Source of the DNA: Pseudoduganella danionis
GTDB lineage: Bacteria; Pseudomonadota; Gammaproteobacteria; Burkholderiales; Burkholderiaceae_D
Reading direction: 5' to 3'
Assembly: GCF_009720775.1 (NCBI RefSeq)
Contig: NZ_WNKW01000001.1
Span: 124,001 to 188,000, forward strand
DNA: 64,000 nucleotides
The position numbers were made by a program, and so were the translations under genes. The notes beneath the pieces were generated by a model. That model worked only from the letters and a program-made list of their open reading frames with translations, made no database searches and was not told the origin of the DNA. This document shows, in pieces, positions 49,194 to 59,045 of this stretch (position 1 is its first letter; each line of letters opens with the position of its first letter).

Positions 49194-49205
49194 GGTAAAA
49201 TAGCG
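49194..49205 (+). promoter_or_regulatory. Probable -10 region of pgk
   Basis: GGTAAAATAGCG lies 31 bases before the pgk ATG, an ideal distance for a -10 (TAAAAT). It is identical to the string before azlC. No convincing -35 is seen. Confidence 0.5.
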
Positions 49206-49235
49206 TACCTTTTTCAACTCGACCTTTGGGTAACC

Positions 49236-50453
49236 ATGTCCGCTGTTTTGAACTTCATCCGTCTGCAAGATCTCATCGCCCAGAATGCGCTGCAAGGCAA
49301 GCGCGTTTTCATCCGCGCCGACCTGAACGTGCCGCAAGATGACGCCGGCAACATTACTGAAGACACCCGCATCCGCGCTTCCGTGCCGGCCATCCGCGCC
49401 GCTGCTGCCGCTGGTGCCAAAGTCATGGTGACCTCCCATCTGGGCCGTCCGACCGAAGGCGAGTTCAAAGCTGAAGACAGTCTGGCCCCGGTGGCGGCCC
49501 GTCTGGCCGAGCTGCTGGGCCAGCCTGTCGAACTGAAACAGAACTGGGTCGATGGCGCCGGTCTGGAAGGCCTGCAGGCCGGTCAGGTAGTGCTGCTGGA
49601 AAACGTCCGCGTGAACCGCGGCGAAAAGAAAAACAGCGACGAACTGGCACAGAAAATGGCTGCATTGTGCGACATCTACGTCAATGACGCTTTCGGTACC
49701 GCGCACCGCGCCGAAGCTTCCACGCACGGTATCGCCAAATTTGCCCCTATCGCTTGCGCCGGCCCGCTGCTGGCCGCCGAACTCGATGCGCTGGGCAAGG
49801 CGCTGGGCGCCCCGGCCCGTCCGCTGCTGGCCATCGTGGCTGGTTCCAAAGTGTCGTCCAAGCTGTCGATTCTGAAGGCGCTGGCCGACAAGGTAGACAA
49901 TCTGATCGTCGGTGGCGGTATCGCCAACACCTTCATGAAGGCTTCCGGTCTGAACATCGGTAAATCGCTGGTCGAGAACGATCTGGTGGACGAAGCCCGC
50001 GCCATCATCGATCTGATGGCCAAGCGCGGCGCGCAAGTGCCGATTCCCGTCGACGTCGTGTGCGCCAAGGAATTTTCGCCGACCGCTGTCGCCACCGTGA
50101 AAGCCGTGGCCGACGTGGCTGACGACGACATGATTCTCGATATTGGCCCGCAAACGGCGGCCACGCTGGCCGCGCAGATCGCCAAAGCCGGTACCGTGGT
50201 CTGGAACGGCCCGGTCGGCGTGTTCGAGTTCGACCAGTTCGGCGAAGGCACCAAGACGTTGGCACTGGCAATTGCCCAGTCGCCGGCCTTCTCGATCGCC
50301 GGTGGCGGCGATACGCTGGCCGCGATTGCCAAGTACGATATTAGCGCGCAAGTCGGTTACATCTCGACGGGCGGCGGCGCCTTCCTCGAATTCCTCGAAG
50401 GTAAAACCTTGCCGGCCGTAGAGATTCTGACCCAGCGTGCCGCAGCGCAGTAA
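49236..50453 (+). CDS. pgk: Phosphoglycerate kinase
   Basis: A 405-residue PGK, the usual bacterial length. [12 protein letters not shown] carries the substrate arginine and Asp, [14 protein letters not shown] the next arginine, and the C-terminal domain has [39 protein letters not shown] and [13 protein letters not shown]. It transfers phosphate between 1,3-bisphosphoglycerate and ADP. It opens a run pgk-pyk-fba, so three glycolytic enzymes sit in line, although gaps of 80-200 bases suggest separate or partial promoters. Confidence 0.98.
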   Translation: MSAVLNFIRLQDLIAQNALQGKRVFIRADLNVPQDDAGNITEDTRIRASVPAIRAAAAAGAKVMVTSHLGRPTEGEFKAEDSLAPVAARLAELLGQPVELKQNWVDGAGLEGLQAGQVVLLENVRVNRGEKKNSDELAQKMAALCDIYVNDAFGTAHRAEASTHGIAKFAPIACAGPLLAAELDALGKALGAPARPLLAIVAGSKVSSKLSILKALADKVDNLIVGGGIANTFMKASGLNIGKSLVENDLVDEARAIIDLMAKRGAQVPIPVDVVCAKEFSPTAVATVKAVADVADDDMILDIGPQTAATLAAQIAKAGTVVWNGPVGVFEFDQFGEGTKTLALAIAQSPAFSIAGGGDTLAAIAKYDISAQVGYISTGGGAFLEFLEGKTLPAVEILTQRAAAQ

Positions 50454-50658
50454 CCGTAGTTTGCAGGTATAAATCAGCCAACTAGGCGAGGGGAGCAAAA
50501 AGCACGGTCGTGCGATGTAGCAAATTGACAGTAAAATTCAATTTATGCTTGAGAATGACTGGAATTTCGTAGCTTTGCTACATTTTTTGGTCCGACACAC
50601 CACCGTTCCGCTCCCCGCTTTCGGGAGCGTTTGCCAGCCCTAACGCCCAAGGATGACT

Positions 50659-52107
50659 ATGTCCCGTAGTACTAAAATTGTCGCAACGATAGGCCCAGCC
50701 TCCACTGATTTCAACGTCCTGGTACAGATGATACGGGCCGGGGTGGATGTGGTTCGTCTGAACTTCTCGCACGGTAAGGCGCAGGATCACATCGACCGCG
50801 CCCGTCTGGTACGCGAAGCGGCGGCCGAAGTAGGCCGCGAAGTGGCCATCATGGCCGACATGCAGGGACCGAAAATCCGCGTTGGCAAGTTTGAAAATGG
50901 TAAGATTGACCTCGCGAACGGCGATAAATTCATCCTCGACGCCAAGTGGGGCGAAAACGGCGAGCTCGGCAATCAGGAGCGCGTGGGTCTTGATTACAAG
51001 GCACTGCCGCAGGATTTGCGTGCAGGCGACAAGCTGTTGCTCAACGATGGTCTGATCGTACTGACGGTCGACAAAGTTGTTGCGCATGAAATTTTTACTA
51101 CCGTGAAAATCGGCGGCGAGCTGTCCAATAACAAGGGCATCAATCGCCAGGGTGGCGGCCTGACGGCCCCGGCCCTGACCGCCAAGGACATGGAAGATAT
51201 CAAGACGGCCATGAGTTTCCAGTGCGACTATCTGGCGATCTCGTTCCCGAAAAGCGCCACCGATATGGAAATGGCGCGCCAGCTGGCGAATATCGCCGGC
51301 GAACCGTTTGGCCACAAGCCGCAGATGATCGCCAAGATCGAGCGCGCCGAAGCCATACCGGTGCTGCAGGAAATTCTCGACGCCTCCGACGGCATCATGG
51401 TGGCGCGCGGTGACCTGGCAGTAGAAGTAGGCAATGCCGCAGTACCGGCATTGCAGAAGCGCATGATCCGTATGGCGCGCGAGTCGAACAAGCTGGCGAT
51501 CACGGCGACCCAGATGATGGAGTCGATGATCTTCAATGCCGTGCCGACCCGTGCCGAAGTATCGGACGTGGCCAATGCCGTGCTCGATGGCACGGATGCC
51601 GTAATGACCTCGGCGGAAACCGCTTCCGGTCGTTACCCTGTTGAAACTGTAGAAATGATGGCCGCGATTTGCGTAGAGGCCGAGCAGTCCGAGTACAACA
51701 AGCTCGACGCCGACTTCCTCAACGCGACCTTCACCCGGATCGACCAGTCGATCGCCTATGCAGCGCTGTTCACCTCGCACCATCTGGCGGTGAAAGCGAT
51801 CGTGGCGCTGACGGAATCCGGTTCGACGGCACTGTGGATGAGCCGTCACAATATTGATACGCCGATTTACGCGTTGACGCCGAGTGTGGGTACGCTGCGC
51901 AAGATTGCGCTGTACCGCAACGTCAAGGCCTACAATCTGGTGCAGACGGCGGAAAGCGCCGTGGTGCTGAAGCAAGCGGAAGACCTGCTGGTCGAACGCG
52001 GCATCGTCAAGAAAGGCGACATGATCGTGGTCACCTGGGGCGAGCCGATGGGCCAAGTGGGCGGCACCAACGCCATGAAGATCGTTAAGGTCGGCGAGTT
52101 TCACTAA
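50659..52107 (+). CDS. pyk: Pyruvate kinase
   Basis: A 482-residue pyruvate kinase. It opens RSTKIVATIGPAS, with the substrate Arg in VDVVRLNFSHGKAQDH, the metal and phosphate region IAKIERAEA, MVARGDLAVE and the MIRMARESNKLAITATQMMESM signature (in parts). The C-terminal domain (about 360-482) would bind effectors such as sugar phosphates or AMP. The ATG at 50659 follows AAGGA by 6 bases; an in-frame ATG at 50653 is too close to it. The 205-base gap upstream contains TTGACA (50525) but no clear -10 at the right distance. Confidence 0.97.
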   Translation: MSRSTKIVATIGPASTDFNVLVQMIRAGVDVVRLNFSHGKAQDHIDRARLVREAAAEVGREVAIMADMQGPKIRVGKFENGKIDLANGDKFILDAKWGENGELGNQERVGLDYKALPQDLRAGDKLLLNDGLIVLTVDKVVAHEIFTTVKIGGELSNNKGINRQGGGLTAPALTAKDMEDIKTAMSFQCDYLAISFPKSATDMEMARQLANIAGEPFGHKPQMIAKIERAEAIPVLQEILDASDGIMVARGDLAVEVGNAAVPALQKRMIRMARESNKLAITATQMMESMIFNAVPTRAEVSDVANAVLDGTDAVMTSAETASGRYPVETVEMMAAICVEAEQSEYNKLDADFLNATFTRIDQSIAYAALFTSHHLAVKAIVALTESGSTALWMSRHNIDTPIYALTPSVGTLRKIALYRNVKAYNLVQTAESAVVLKQAEDLLVERGIVKKGDMIVVTWGEPMGQVGGTNAMKIVKVGEFH

Positions 52108-52189
52108 GTAAGTCCGGTAGCAGCGCTCTCGCGGAACGAGGGCGGGTAGGCTCCGGCAACCAGGTTTTTTTATTGTTTGGAGTATTACC

Positions 52190-53254
52190 ATGTCCCTCGT
52201 ATCCATGCGTCAACTGCTGGACCATGCTGCTGAAAACGGCTATGGCATCCCTGCTTTCAACGTCAACAATCTGGAACAAGTGCAGGCCATCATGGCTGCG
52301 GCCGATGCGCTGAACGCGCCGGTCATCATGCAGGCGTCCGCTGGCGCCCGTAAATATGCTGGCGAAGCTTTCCTGCGCCATCTGATCGACGCCGCTGTCG
52401 AAGCCTATCCGCACATCCCTGTGGTGATGCACCAGGATCACGGCCAGTCGCCAGCCGTGTGCCAGGCCGCGATCCGCTCCGGCTTCACTTCGGTGATGAT
52501 GGACGGCTCGCTGGAAGCCGACGGCAAATCGGTGGCTTCCTACGAATACAACGTGGAAGTATCGAAAGAAGTCGTGAAGTTCTCGCACGCTATCGGCGTG
52601 ACGGTGGAAGCGGAACTGGGCGTATTGGGTTCGCTGGAAACCATGAAGGGCGACAAGGAAGACGGCCACGGCGCCGACGGCACCATGACGCGCGAACAAC
52701 TGCTGACCGACGTGGCACAAGCTGCCGACTTCGTCCAGCGTACCCAGTGCGACGCGCTGGCCATCGCTATCGGTACTTCGCACGGCGCCTACAAATTCAC
52801 CCGCAAGCCGACCGGTGACATTCTGGCCATCGACCGCATCAAGGAAATCCACGCGCGCATTCCTAACACCCACCTGGTCATGCACGGCTCCTCGTCGGTG
52901 CCGCAGGAACTGCTGGCCATCATCCGCGAATTCGGCGGTGACATGAAGGAAACCTATGGCGTGCCTGTAGAAGAAATCCAGGAAGGCATCCGTCACGGCG
53001 TCCGCAAGATCAACATCGATACCGACATCCGTCTGGCCATGACTGCGGCGATCCGCCAGTTCCTGTTCCAGAACCCGTCGAAATTCGACCCGCGCGACTT
53101 CCTCAAGCCAGCCCGTGCTGCCGCTGAGCAAATCGTGCGTGCCCGTTTCCAGGCCTTCGGCTGCGAAGGTCAGGCCGGCAAAATCAAGCCGATTCCACTG
53201 GAAAAAATGGCACAACGCTACACGGCCGGCGAGCTGGCCCAGATTGTGAAGTAA
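52190..53254 (+). CDS. fba: Class II fructose-bisphosphate aldolase
   Basis: A 354-residue zinc aldolase of the Calvin-cycle/glycolysis subtype. The N-terminus [21 protein letters not shown] is typical. The catalytic and metal region is [10 protein letters not shown], with D83 and H84, and a second zinc ligand lies in [27 protein letters not shown] near 280 binds the substrate phosphate. TTTGGAGTATTACC precedes the ATG. Two stem-loops follow it before purC. With a PPi-type phosphofructokinase also present, the upper glycolytic steps here would be reversible. Confidence 0.97.
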   Translation: MSLVSMRQLLDHAAENGYGIPAFNVNNLEQVQAIMAAADALNAPVIMQASAGARKYAGEAFLRHLIDAAVEAYPHIPVVMHQDHGQSPAVCQAAIRSGFTSVMMDGSLEADGKSVASYEYNVEVSKEVVKFSHAIGVTVEAELGVLGSLETMKGDKEDGHGADGTMTREQLLTDVAQAADFVQRTQCDALAIAIGTSHGAYKFTRKPTGDILAIDRIKEIHARIPNTHLVMHGSSSVPQELLAIIREFGGDMKETYGVPVEEIQEGIRHGVRKINIDTDIRLAMTAAIRQFLFQNPSKFDPRDFLKPARAAAEQIVRARFQAFGCEGQAGKIKPIPLEKMAQRYTAGELAQIVK

Positions 53255-53268
53255 AATTCTGTTTGGAA

Positions 53269-53296
53269 CGGGTTTATTCCGCCAGGAATGAACCCG
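53269..53296 (+). other. Strong stem-loop after fba
   Basis: CGGGTTTATTCC pairs with GGAATGAACCCG around a GCCA loop, giving 12 base pairs with one G-T wobble, 14 bases after the fba stop. No T-run follows, so it is more likely an mRNA 3'-end stabiliser than a terminator. Confidence 0.65.
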
Positions 53297-53303
53297 ACAC
53301 TGG

Positions 53304-53341
53304 ACCGGCGGCCTCGTTTTCACCCCGCCGGTTTTCGCTTT
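53304..53341 (+). terminator. Possible terminator before purC
   Basis: ACCGGCGG pairs with CCGCCGGT around a 13-base loop, followed by TTTTCGCTTTT. It lies 30 bases before the purC ATG and probably reduces read-through from fba. Confidence 0.5.
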
Positions 53342-53371
53342 TCTATACCGCTAGTCTATTCACCCTCCGCT

Positions 53372-54268
53372 ATGAACAGCCTCTATCAGACCTCCATCAA
53401 GTCCCTGCCCCTGCTCGGCCACGGCAAAGTCCGCGACAACTACGCTGTCGGCGATGACAAAATCCTCATCGTTACCACTGACCGCCTGTCGGCTTTCGAC
53501 GTCGTCATGAACGAGCCTATTCCCGGCAAGGGCATGGTGCTGAACCAGATGAGCGATTTCTGGTTCGAAAAACTCGGCCACATCGTGCCTAACCACCTGA
53601 CCGGCGTAGCACCGGAATCCGTGGTGGCTGCCGACGAAGTGGCGCAGGTCAAAGGCCGCGCGGTAGTGGCCAAGCGTCTGAAACCGATCATGGTGGAAGC
53701 GGTCGTACGTGGCTACATCATCGGCTCGGGCTGGAAAGACTATCAGGCCACCGGCAGCATCTGCGGCATCCAGCTGCCAGCCGGTCTGCGTCAGGCCGAG
53801 AAACTGCCAGAGCCACTGTTCACCCCTGCGGCCAAAGCCGATCTGGGCGAGCATGACGAGAACATCAGCTTTGCCGAAATGGAAAGCCGCATCGGTGCCG
53901 AACTGGCTGCCAAGATGCGCGACGTGAGTATCGCCCTGTACAAGGAGGCTGCCGACTACGCAGCCACGCGCGGCATCATCATCGCTGACACCAAGTTCGA
54001 ATTCGGCCTCGATGAAAACGGCGTGATGCACCTGATGGACGAAGTGCTGACGGCCGACTCGTCGCGCTTCTGGCCTGCCGATTCCTACGCACCGGACATG
54101 TCGCCACCATCGTTCGACAAGCAGTTCGTGCGCGACTATCTGGAAACCCTGACCGACTGGGGCAAGACCGCTCCGGCGCCAGCGCTGCCAGCAGAAGTGA
54201 TCGAGAAAACCCAGGCCAAGTATTTCGAAGCCATCGAACGCCTGACGGGCGAGAAGCTGAAGGTCTGA
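53372..54268 (+). CDS. purC: Phosphoribosylaminoimidazole-succinocarboxamide synthase
   Basis: A 298-residue SAICAR synthetase of the longer proteobacterial type. [28 protein letters not shown] (in parts) is the ATP region at the N-terminus. [20 protein letters not shown] and [16 protein letters not shown] are the two family signatures. It joins aspartate to CAIR in purine synthesis. It is followed after 1 base by purE. The start at 53372 gives the [15 protein letters not shown] opening; a longer reading from 53288 runs through the two hairpins and is rejected. Confidence 0.96.
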   Translation: MNSLYQTSIKSLPLLGHGKVRDNYAVGDDKILIVTTDRLSAFDVVMNEPIPGKGMVLNQMSDFWFEKLGHIVPNHLTGVAPESVVAADEVAQVKGRAVVAKRLKPIMVEAVVRGYIIGSGWKDYQATGSICGIQLPAGLRQAEKLPEPLFTPAAKADLGEHDENISFAEMESRIGAELAAKMRDVSIALYKEAADYAATRGIIIADTKFEFGLDENGVMHLMDEVLTADSSRFWPADSYAPDMSPPSFDKQFVRDYLETLTDWGKTAPAPALPAEVIEKTQAKYFEAIERLTGEKLKV

Positions 54269-54269
54269 G

Positions 54270-54773
54270 ATGAGCGCCATTGAAAACAGCACGCCGCTGG
54301 TCGGCGTGATCATGGGTTCGAACTCGGACTGGGACGTAATGCAGCACGCGGTCGCCATTCTGAAACAGTTCGGCGTGCCGTTCGAAGCGCAGGTGATCTC
54401 GGCCCACCGTATGCCGGATCAGATGTTCACCTACGCGGAAAACGCCCGTAGCCGCGGCCTGCGCGCCATCATCGCCGGTGCCGGCGGTGCGGCCCACCTG
54501 CCGGGCATGGTAGCGGCCAAGACCATCGTGCCGGTACTGGGCGTGCCCGTGCCGTCCAAATACCTGCGTGGCGAAGATTCGCTGCTGTCCATCGTGCAGA
54601 TGCCGAAAGGCGTGCCGGTATCGACTTTCGCCATCGGCGAAGCCGGTGCCGCCAATGCTGCACTGACGGCGGTGGCGCTGCTGGCCGCGACGGACGAGGC
54701 ACTGGCGCAGCAACTGCTGGCCTTCCGCGCCAGCCAGACGGCAGCGGCCGAGGCCATGACTTTGCCCCTGTAA
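54270..54773 (+). CDS. purE: 5-(carboxyamino)imidazole ribonucleotide mutase
   Basis: A 167-residue class I PurE. The active-site loop [14 protein letters not shown] is followed by [11 protein letters not shown] with the catalytic His and [17 protein letters not shown]. It converts N5-CAIR, made by PurK, to CAIR for PurC. It begins 1 base after purC, and purK follows after 46 bases, giving the order purC-purE-purK. Confidence 0.97.
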   Translation: MSAIENSTPLVGVIMGSNSDWDVMQHAVAILKQFGVPFEAQVISAHRMPDQMFTYAENARSRGLRAIIAGAGGAAHLPGMVAAKTIVPVLGVPVPSKYLRGEDSLLSIVQMPKGVPVSTFAIGEAGAANAALTAVALLAATDEALAQQLLAFRASQTAAAEAMTLPL

Positions 54774-54819
54774 TTCAGCGCCAGCAAGCGCTGGTCAACG
54801 CAATAACGATATAAACGGT

Positions 54820-56034
54820 ATGAGTAATTCGACGTCTTCCCCGCAACAATCCCGCACTCCGGTGCTGCCTGCCGCTAACCCGCCTGCATGGCTGGGCGTG
54901 ATGGGCGGCGGCCAGCTGGGTCGCATGTTCGCTCAGGCTGCCCAGAGCATGGGCTATCAGGTGGCCGTGCTGGAACCGGCGGCAGCCTGTCCGGCGGGGC
55001 AGGTAGCGCAACGACTGATCGAGGCCGGCTACAGCGATGTGGCCGGGCTGGATGCGCTAGCAGCGCAGTGCGCTGCCGTCACCACCGAGTTTGAAAATGT
55101 GCCGGCCGACAGCCTGTCGCGGCTGGCGCAGCAAGTGTTTGTGGCACCGAATGCGCATGGCGTATCGGTGGCGCAGGACCGCATTGCCGAAAAACGCTTT
55201 TTCGTTGAATGCGCCGAAAAGTCTGGTGTGCTGCCGGCGCCGCACAAGACCATCGCCAGCGAGGCCGATATCGATGCCATCAGCGACGATTTGCTGCCCG
55301 GCATCCTGAAAACCGTGCGCATGGGGTACGACGGCAAAGGGCAGGTGCGGGTGCGTTCGCGCGAAGACGTGCGTGCGGCCTTCGCCAGCATGAACGGCGT
55401 CACCTGTCTGCTCGAGAAAATGCTGCCGCTGGCCTATGAAGTGTCGGTGCTGACGGCACGTGGCGCCGACGGCGAATCGGTGGTGTATCCGATCGCTGAA
55501 AACGTCCATCGCGACGGCATCCTGTTCACCACCACCGTACCCGGTCCCAATGTGTCGGCCGAAAGCGCGCTGAAAGCCCAGCGTGCAGCGCAGGCCATCG
55601 TGGCCGAACTCGGTTACGTGGGCGTGCTGTGCATCGAATTCTTCGTGCTGACGGATGGCACGCTGGTGGTCAATGAAATGGCGCCGCGTCCGCACAACAG
55701 CGGCCACTATACGATCGACGCCTGCGTCACCAGCCAGTTCGCCCAGCAGGTGCGCGCCATGGCTGGTCTGCCGCTTGGCGATGTGCGCCAGCACTCGCCG
55801 GCCGTGATGCTCAACATCCTCGGCGATGTGTGGTTTGAAGGCGATAGCCAGAGCGCGCGCGAGCCGGCCTGGGATCAGGTGCTGGCGCTGCCCGGCGCCT
55901 GTCTGCACCTGTACGGCAAGGACGATCCGCGTCGTGCCCGCAAGATGGGCCATCTGACTTTCATCGCGCCTACTTTGGCTCAGGCGCAGCAGCAGTTGCT
56001 GGCCGCCTGCGCGATTCTGGGTATTGCGGCGTGA
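54820..56034 (+). CDS. purK: 5-(carboxyamino)imidazole ribonucleotide synthase
   Basis: A 404-residue ATP-grasp enzyme. [21 protein letters not shown] is the N-terminal nucleotide-like motif, [15 protein letters not shown] carries the ATP-grasp lysine, and [20 protein letters not shown] with PHNSGHYT is the catalytic metal region. It carboxylates AIR with bicarbonate and ATP. The first 25 residues (Ser/Pro-rich) are an extension before the conserved start. The stop overlaps the Sua5 GTG start (GTGA). Confidence 0.96.
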   Translation: MSNSTSSPQQSRTPVLPAANPPAWLGVMGGGQLGRMFAQAAQSMGYQVAVLEPAAACPAGQVAQRLIEAGYSDVAGLDALAAQCAAVTTEFENVPADSLSRLAQQVFVAPNAHGVSVAQDRIAEKRFFVECAEKSGVLPAPHKTIASEADIDAISDDLLPGILKTVRMGYDGKGQVRVRSREDVRAAFASMNGVTCLLEKMLPLAYEVSVLTARGADGESVVYPIAENVHRDGILFTTTVPGPNVSAESALKAQRAAQAIVAELGYVGVLCIEFFVLTDGTLVVNEMAPRPHNSGHYTIDACVTSQFAQQVRAMAGLPLGDVRQHSPAVMLNILGDVWFEGDSQSAREPAWDQVLALPGACLHLYGKDDPRRARKMGHLTFIAPTLAQAQQQLLAACAILGIAA

Positions 56035-57128
56035 AGTCTGGTCTGACACAGGCGGCAGCGCAATCTGCTGCCGCCGACGCCGCAGCCATCGCCACCGCAG
56101 CCGCCGTGCTGGAGCAGGGTGGGCTGGTGGCTTTCCCTACCGAGACCGTGTACGGCCTCGGTGCCGATGCGGAAAACCCGGCCGCCGTTGCGCGCATCTA
56201 TCAGGCCAAAGGCCGGCCTAACGACCATCCTGTGATCGTGCACGTGGCGCCCGGCGCCGAGCTCGATTACTGGTGCAGCGACATTCCCGACGCAGCACGC
56301 CAGTTGGTACAGGCTTTCTGGCCCGGCCCACTGACGCTGATCATGAAGCGTGCCGCCCATATTCCCGATGCCGTGTCCGGCGGTCAGGATACGGTGGGCA
56401 TACGCTGCCCGTCCCATCCCGTCGCGATTGCGCTGTTGAGCGCCTTCAAGGGCGGTAAGGGTGGCGTGGCCGCACCGTCGGCCAACAAGTTCGGCAGCGT
56501 CAGCCCCACCACGGCCCAGCATGTGCGCGACGAGTTCGGGCTGGATGCCCATGATGAAGGCCCGATGGGCGGTACCACTGATGGCGAAAGCTGTGACGGC
56601 GCGCTGCTCAGCGTGGTGTTGGAAGGCGGCTCGAGTGCGGTTGGCATCGAATCGACCATCGTCGATCTGTCGCGCCTGGCCACGCACGGCCCCGTGCTGC
56701 TGCGTCCCGGCCATATCACGGCCCAGCAGATAGCCGACGTGATCGGCATGCTGCCGGCCGCGCCCGATCAGGCCGCGCCGCGCGCATCGGGCACGCTGGA
56801 ATCGCACTATGCGCCACGCACGCCCGTCACCATGCTGGATAGCGCCGCGCTGACCAGCACGCTGGCACAGTTGCAAGCGCGTGGCGTGCAGGTGGCCGTG
56901 ATCAGCCACACGCTGCCCGCCTGCGGCCATGCCCAGCGCCACATGCCGGCCACGGCGGCAGCCTATGCCTATGGCCTATATGCTGCGCTGCGCGACATGG
57001 ACCAGACTGCATGCGACCTGATACTGGTGGAAACCCCGCCGCAGGACGATCAGTGGCTGGGCGTGAACGACCGCCTGCGCCGCGCCGTGCATGGCTCGGC
57101 CGGCGTGATCGCGCGTTTGCTGGCTTAA
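56031..57128 (+). CDS. L-threonylcarbamoyladenylate synthase, Sua5 type
   Basis: A 365-residue protein with an N-terminal YrdC/TsaC domain (about 15-215) and a C-terminal Sua5 domain (about 245-360). [13 protein letters not shown] and [16 protein letters not shown] (in parts) are the ATP/threonine-binding signatures. [14 protein letters not shown] marks the linker to the Sua5 domain. It makes threonylcarbamoyl-AMP for the t6A37 modification of tRNAs that read ANN codons. Translation starts at a GTG overlapping the purK stop, so it is coupled to the purine genes, a common Burkholderiales order. Confidence 0.93.
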   Translation: MKSGLTQAAAQSAAADAAAIATAAAVLEQGGLVAFPTETVYGLGADAENPAAVARIYQAKGRPNDHPVIVHVAPGAELDYWCSDIPDAARQLVQAFWPGPLTLIMKRAAHIPDAVSGGQDTVGIRCPSHPVAIALLSAFKGGKGGVAAPSANKFGSVSPTTAQHVRDEFGLDAHDEGPMGGTTDGESCDGALLSVVLEGGSSAVGIESTIVDLSRLATHGPVLLRPGHITAQQIADVIGMLPAAPDQAAPRASGTLESHYAPRTPVTMLDSAALTSTLAQLQARGVQVAVISHTLPACGHAQRHMPATAAAYAYGLYAALRDMDQTACDLILVETPPQDDQWLGVNDRLRRAVHGSAGVIARLLA

Positions 57129-57232
57129 TTTCCTCTCCTGGGACCAGCGGCTCGATGGTCCGCTGGGCTTGCTTTCCTGCTAAGATCGAGTTGCCGCCGG
57201 TCACAGAGTCTGCCCGGCCATCCGACATATTG

Positions 57233-57249
57233 GCAGGGCTAGGCCCTGC
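57233..57249 (+). other. Hairpin in the leader of the lipoprotein hydrolase gene
   Basis: GCAGGGC-type arms (GGCAGGGC / GGCCCTGC over 57233-57249) form a 7-base-pair stem with a three-base loop, 20 bases before the ATG at 57269. It lies immediately upstream of the ribosome-binding region GCGAGGA and could affect initiation. Confidence 0.45.
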
Positions 57250-57268
57250 ATCTTGCGAGGACTAGCCT

Positions 57269-58861
57269 ATGGATACCCAACGCAGTATTTCCTTCTCCTT
57301 GACGACGGCGGGCCGCCGGTCTGGCCTGCGCCGCAGCGGTGCGCTGACACTGTGCGCCACACTGGCGGCCGCGCTGAGCGGCTGCGGCGGCGGCACGGCC
57401 AACCAGGCAGGCGGCCCCGTGGTGGTGCCGCCGCCTGCGACCCAGATGCGCGGCCAGCCCATAGGCGGCGCTACCTTGGTACCGGCGGCCGTGGGCGGTT
57501 TTACCGTCAACACGGTGCAGCCGGCCCAGATGAAGGCGCTGGTCGAATCCAGCGTCAGCTATGGTGCTGCCGTCACGGGCACGCCCACCTGCGCCGTCAC
57601 CACCTACACGCTGCGCTACCACACGCTCGATGGCAAGGCCGCCGATACGCAGGCCAGCACGGCCATCATGGTGCCATCCGGTACCGATGCGGCCTGCCAG
57701 GGCGGCCGTCCCGTGCTGCTGTATGCGCACGGCACGTCCGTTCTCAAGAGCAGCGACATGGCCGACCTGACGGCGACCGAAACCCGTACCGTGGCCGCCA
57801 TGTTTGCGGCCCAGGGCTATATCGTGGTGGCGCCCAACTATGCCGGTTACGCCGGCTCCACGCTGGACTACCATCCCTACCTCGACGCTAATCAGCAGTC
57901 CGCCGACATGATCGATGCGCTGCGCGCTGCACGCAACGTGTTTGCCAGCATAGGCGCGACGCCATCGAGCCGCCTAATGGTGAGCGGTTACTCGCAGGGC
58001 GGCTTCGTGGCCATGGCCACCCAGCGCGCCATGCAGCGCGATTACGCGGGCGAATTCAAGGTCACGGCAGCGGCGCCGTTGTCGGGCCCGTATGCGCTGC
58101 TGCAGTTCGGTGACACCATCTTCAACGGCGCGCCCAGCGTGGGTTCTAGCGGTTTCATGCCCATGTTGCTGACGGCAGGCCAGCGTGCCGGGGCGGGGCT
58201 GTATAGCAGCCTGACGGAGATCTACGAAGCCAAATATGCCGGCGGCATCGATACGCTGCTGCCGGGCAGCCTGAGTCTGGGCGCGCTGGTCACGGCCGGC
58301 AAGCTGCCCAACGACGTGCTGTTCGATGCGAGTTCGCTGCCGCAGGCAAATGGCTACGGCCGTTTCTTTGGCGCCGATCATCTGCTGCGCACGACATTCC
58401 GCGACAGCTACTTGAGCGATCTCAAAGCTCAGCCGTGTAACGCCAGCAATAATGCACCGCTGAACTGTGCACCCACGCATGCTTTGCGCAAGTGGCTGCT
58501 GTGGAATGATCTGCGCACCTACACGCCGACCGTAGCGCTGTTCCTGTGCGGCGGCAATCAGGATCCGGTAGTGCCATTCGCTAACACGGATGCGGCAGCC
58601 GCGTATTTCCGTGCGAATAATATCGGCGCGGGCCTGCTCAGCGTGCTCGACCTCGATGATTCTTCGCTGCTGGCCGATAACCGCGCCGTGCGTACGGAAT
58701 TCGCGCTGGCCAAGCAGTTGCTGAAGCTGTCGGTAACGGAAAAAGGTGGTAGCAATGCGCAAGCCAATCAGGCAGTGCAGGACAGCTATCACGCGGGTCT
58801 GGTAGCACCGTTCTGTCTGCGCGAAGCACGCAAATTCTTCGACGCTGCACCAGCACGGTGA
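57269..58861 (+). CDS. Lipoprotein alpha/beta hydrolase (lipase/esterase-like)
   Basis: A 530-residue exported hydrolase. A long basic n-region (RRSGLRRSG) precedes a hydrophobic stretch and the lipobox LSGC with C39 as the lipidated residue. A Gly/Pro-rich linker follows (to about 60). The alpha/beta-hydrolase core has RPVLLYAHGTSV (147-158), the nucleophile S242 in VSGYSQGGFVAMA and an acidic residue in FLCGGNQDPVVPF. It resembles secreted lipases and prolyl-peptidase-like esterases; the substrate is unknown. It is attached to a membrane, probably the outer one, as residue +2 is Gly rather than Asp. A terminator-like stem-loop follows. Confidence 0.8.
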   Translation: MDTQRSISFSLTTAGRRSGLRRSGALTLCATLAAALSGCGGGTANQAGGPVVVPPPATQMRGQPIGGATLVPAAVGGFTVNTVQPAQMKALVESSVSYGAAVTGTPTCAVTTYTLRYHTLDGKAADTQASTAIMVPSGTDAACQGGRPVLLYAHGTSVLKSSDMADLTATETRTVAAMFAAQGYIVVAPNYAGYAGSTLDYHPYLDANQQSADMIDALRAARNVFASIGATPSSRLMVSGYSQGGFVAMATQRAMQRDYAGEFKVTAAAPLSGPYALLQFGDTIFNGAPSVGSSGFMPMLLTAGQRAGAGLYSSLTEIYEAKYAGGIDTLLPGSLSLGALVTAGKLPNDVLFDASSLPQANGYGRFFGADHLLRTTFRDSYLSDLKAQPCNASNNAPLNCAPTHALRKWLLWNDLRTYTPTVALFLCGGNQDPVVPFANTDAAAAYFRANNIGAGLLSVLDLDDSSLLADNRAVRTEFALAKQLLKLSVTEKGGSNAQANQAVQDSYHAGLVAPFCLREARKFFDAAPAR

Positions 58862-58879
58862 ATGGTGCTTAGCAGCATA

Positions 58880-58917
58880 TGCTCGCTGCAAAAAAAGCGG
58901 CGAGCAAGCGTTCTTTT
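58880..58917 (+). terminator. Terminator after the lipoprotein hydrolase
   Basis: TGCTCGCTGC pairs with GCGGCGAGCA (one G-T wobble) around seven A, followed after a few bases by TTCTTTTTT. It separates the two hydrolase genes. Confidence 0.7.
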
Positions 58918-59045
58918 TTGGGCACAAACGGCGCGTTTTTACAGTGCATCTCTATACAATGGCTGATAAGGCTGGCATATTATTCAAGTTGCGAATAGCA
59001 CAACCGTTCGTATCACACCATAAAAGAATTTTTCTAGGAGACAAC

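Noticed and set aside
50525..50553. TTGACA upstream of pyk as a sigma-70 -35
   Set aside because: No acceptable -10 lies 16-18 bases downstream; left as a note only.
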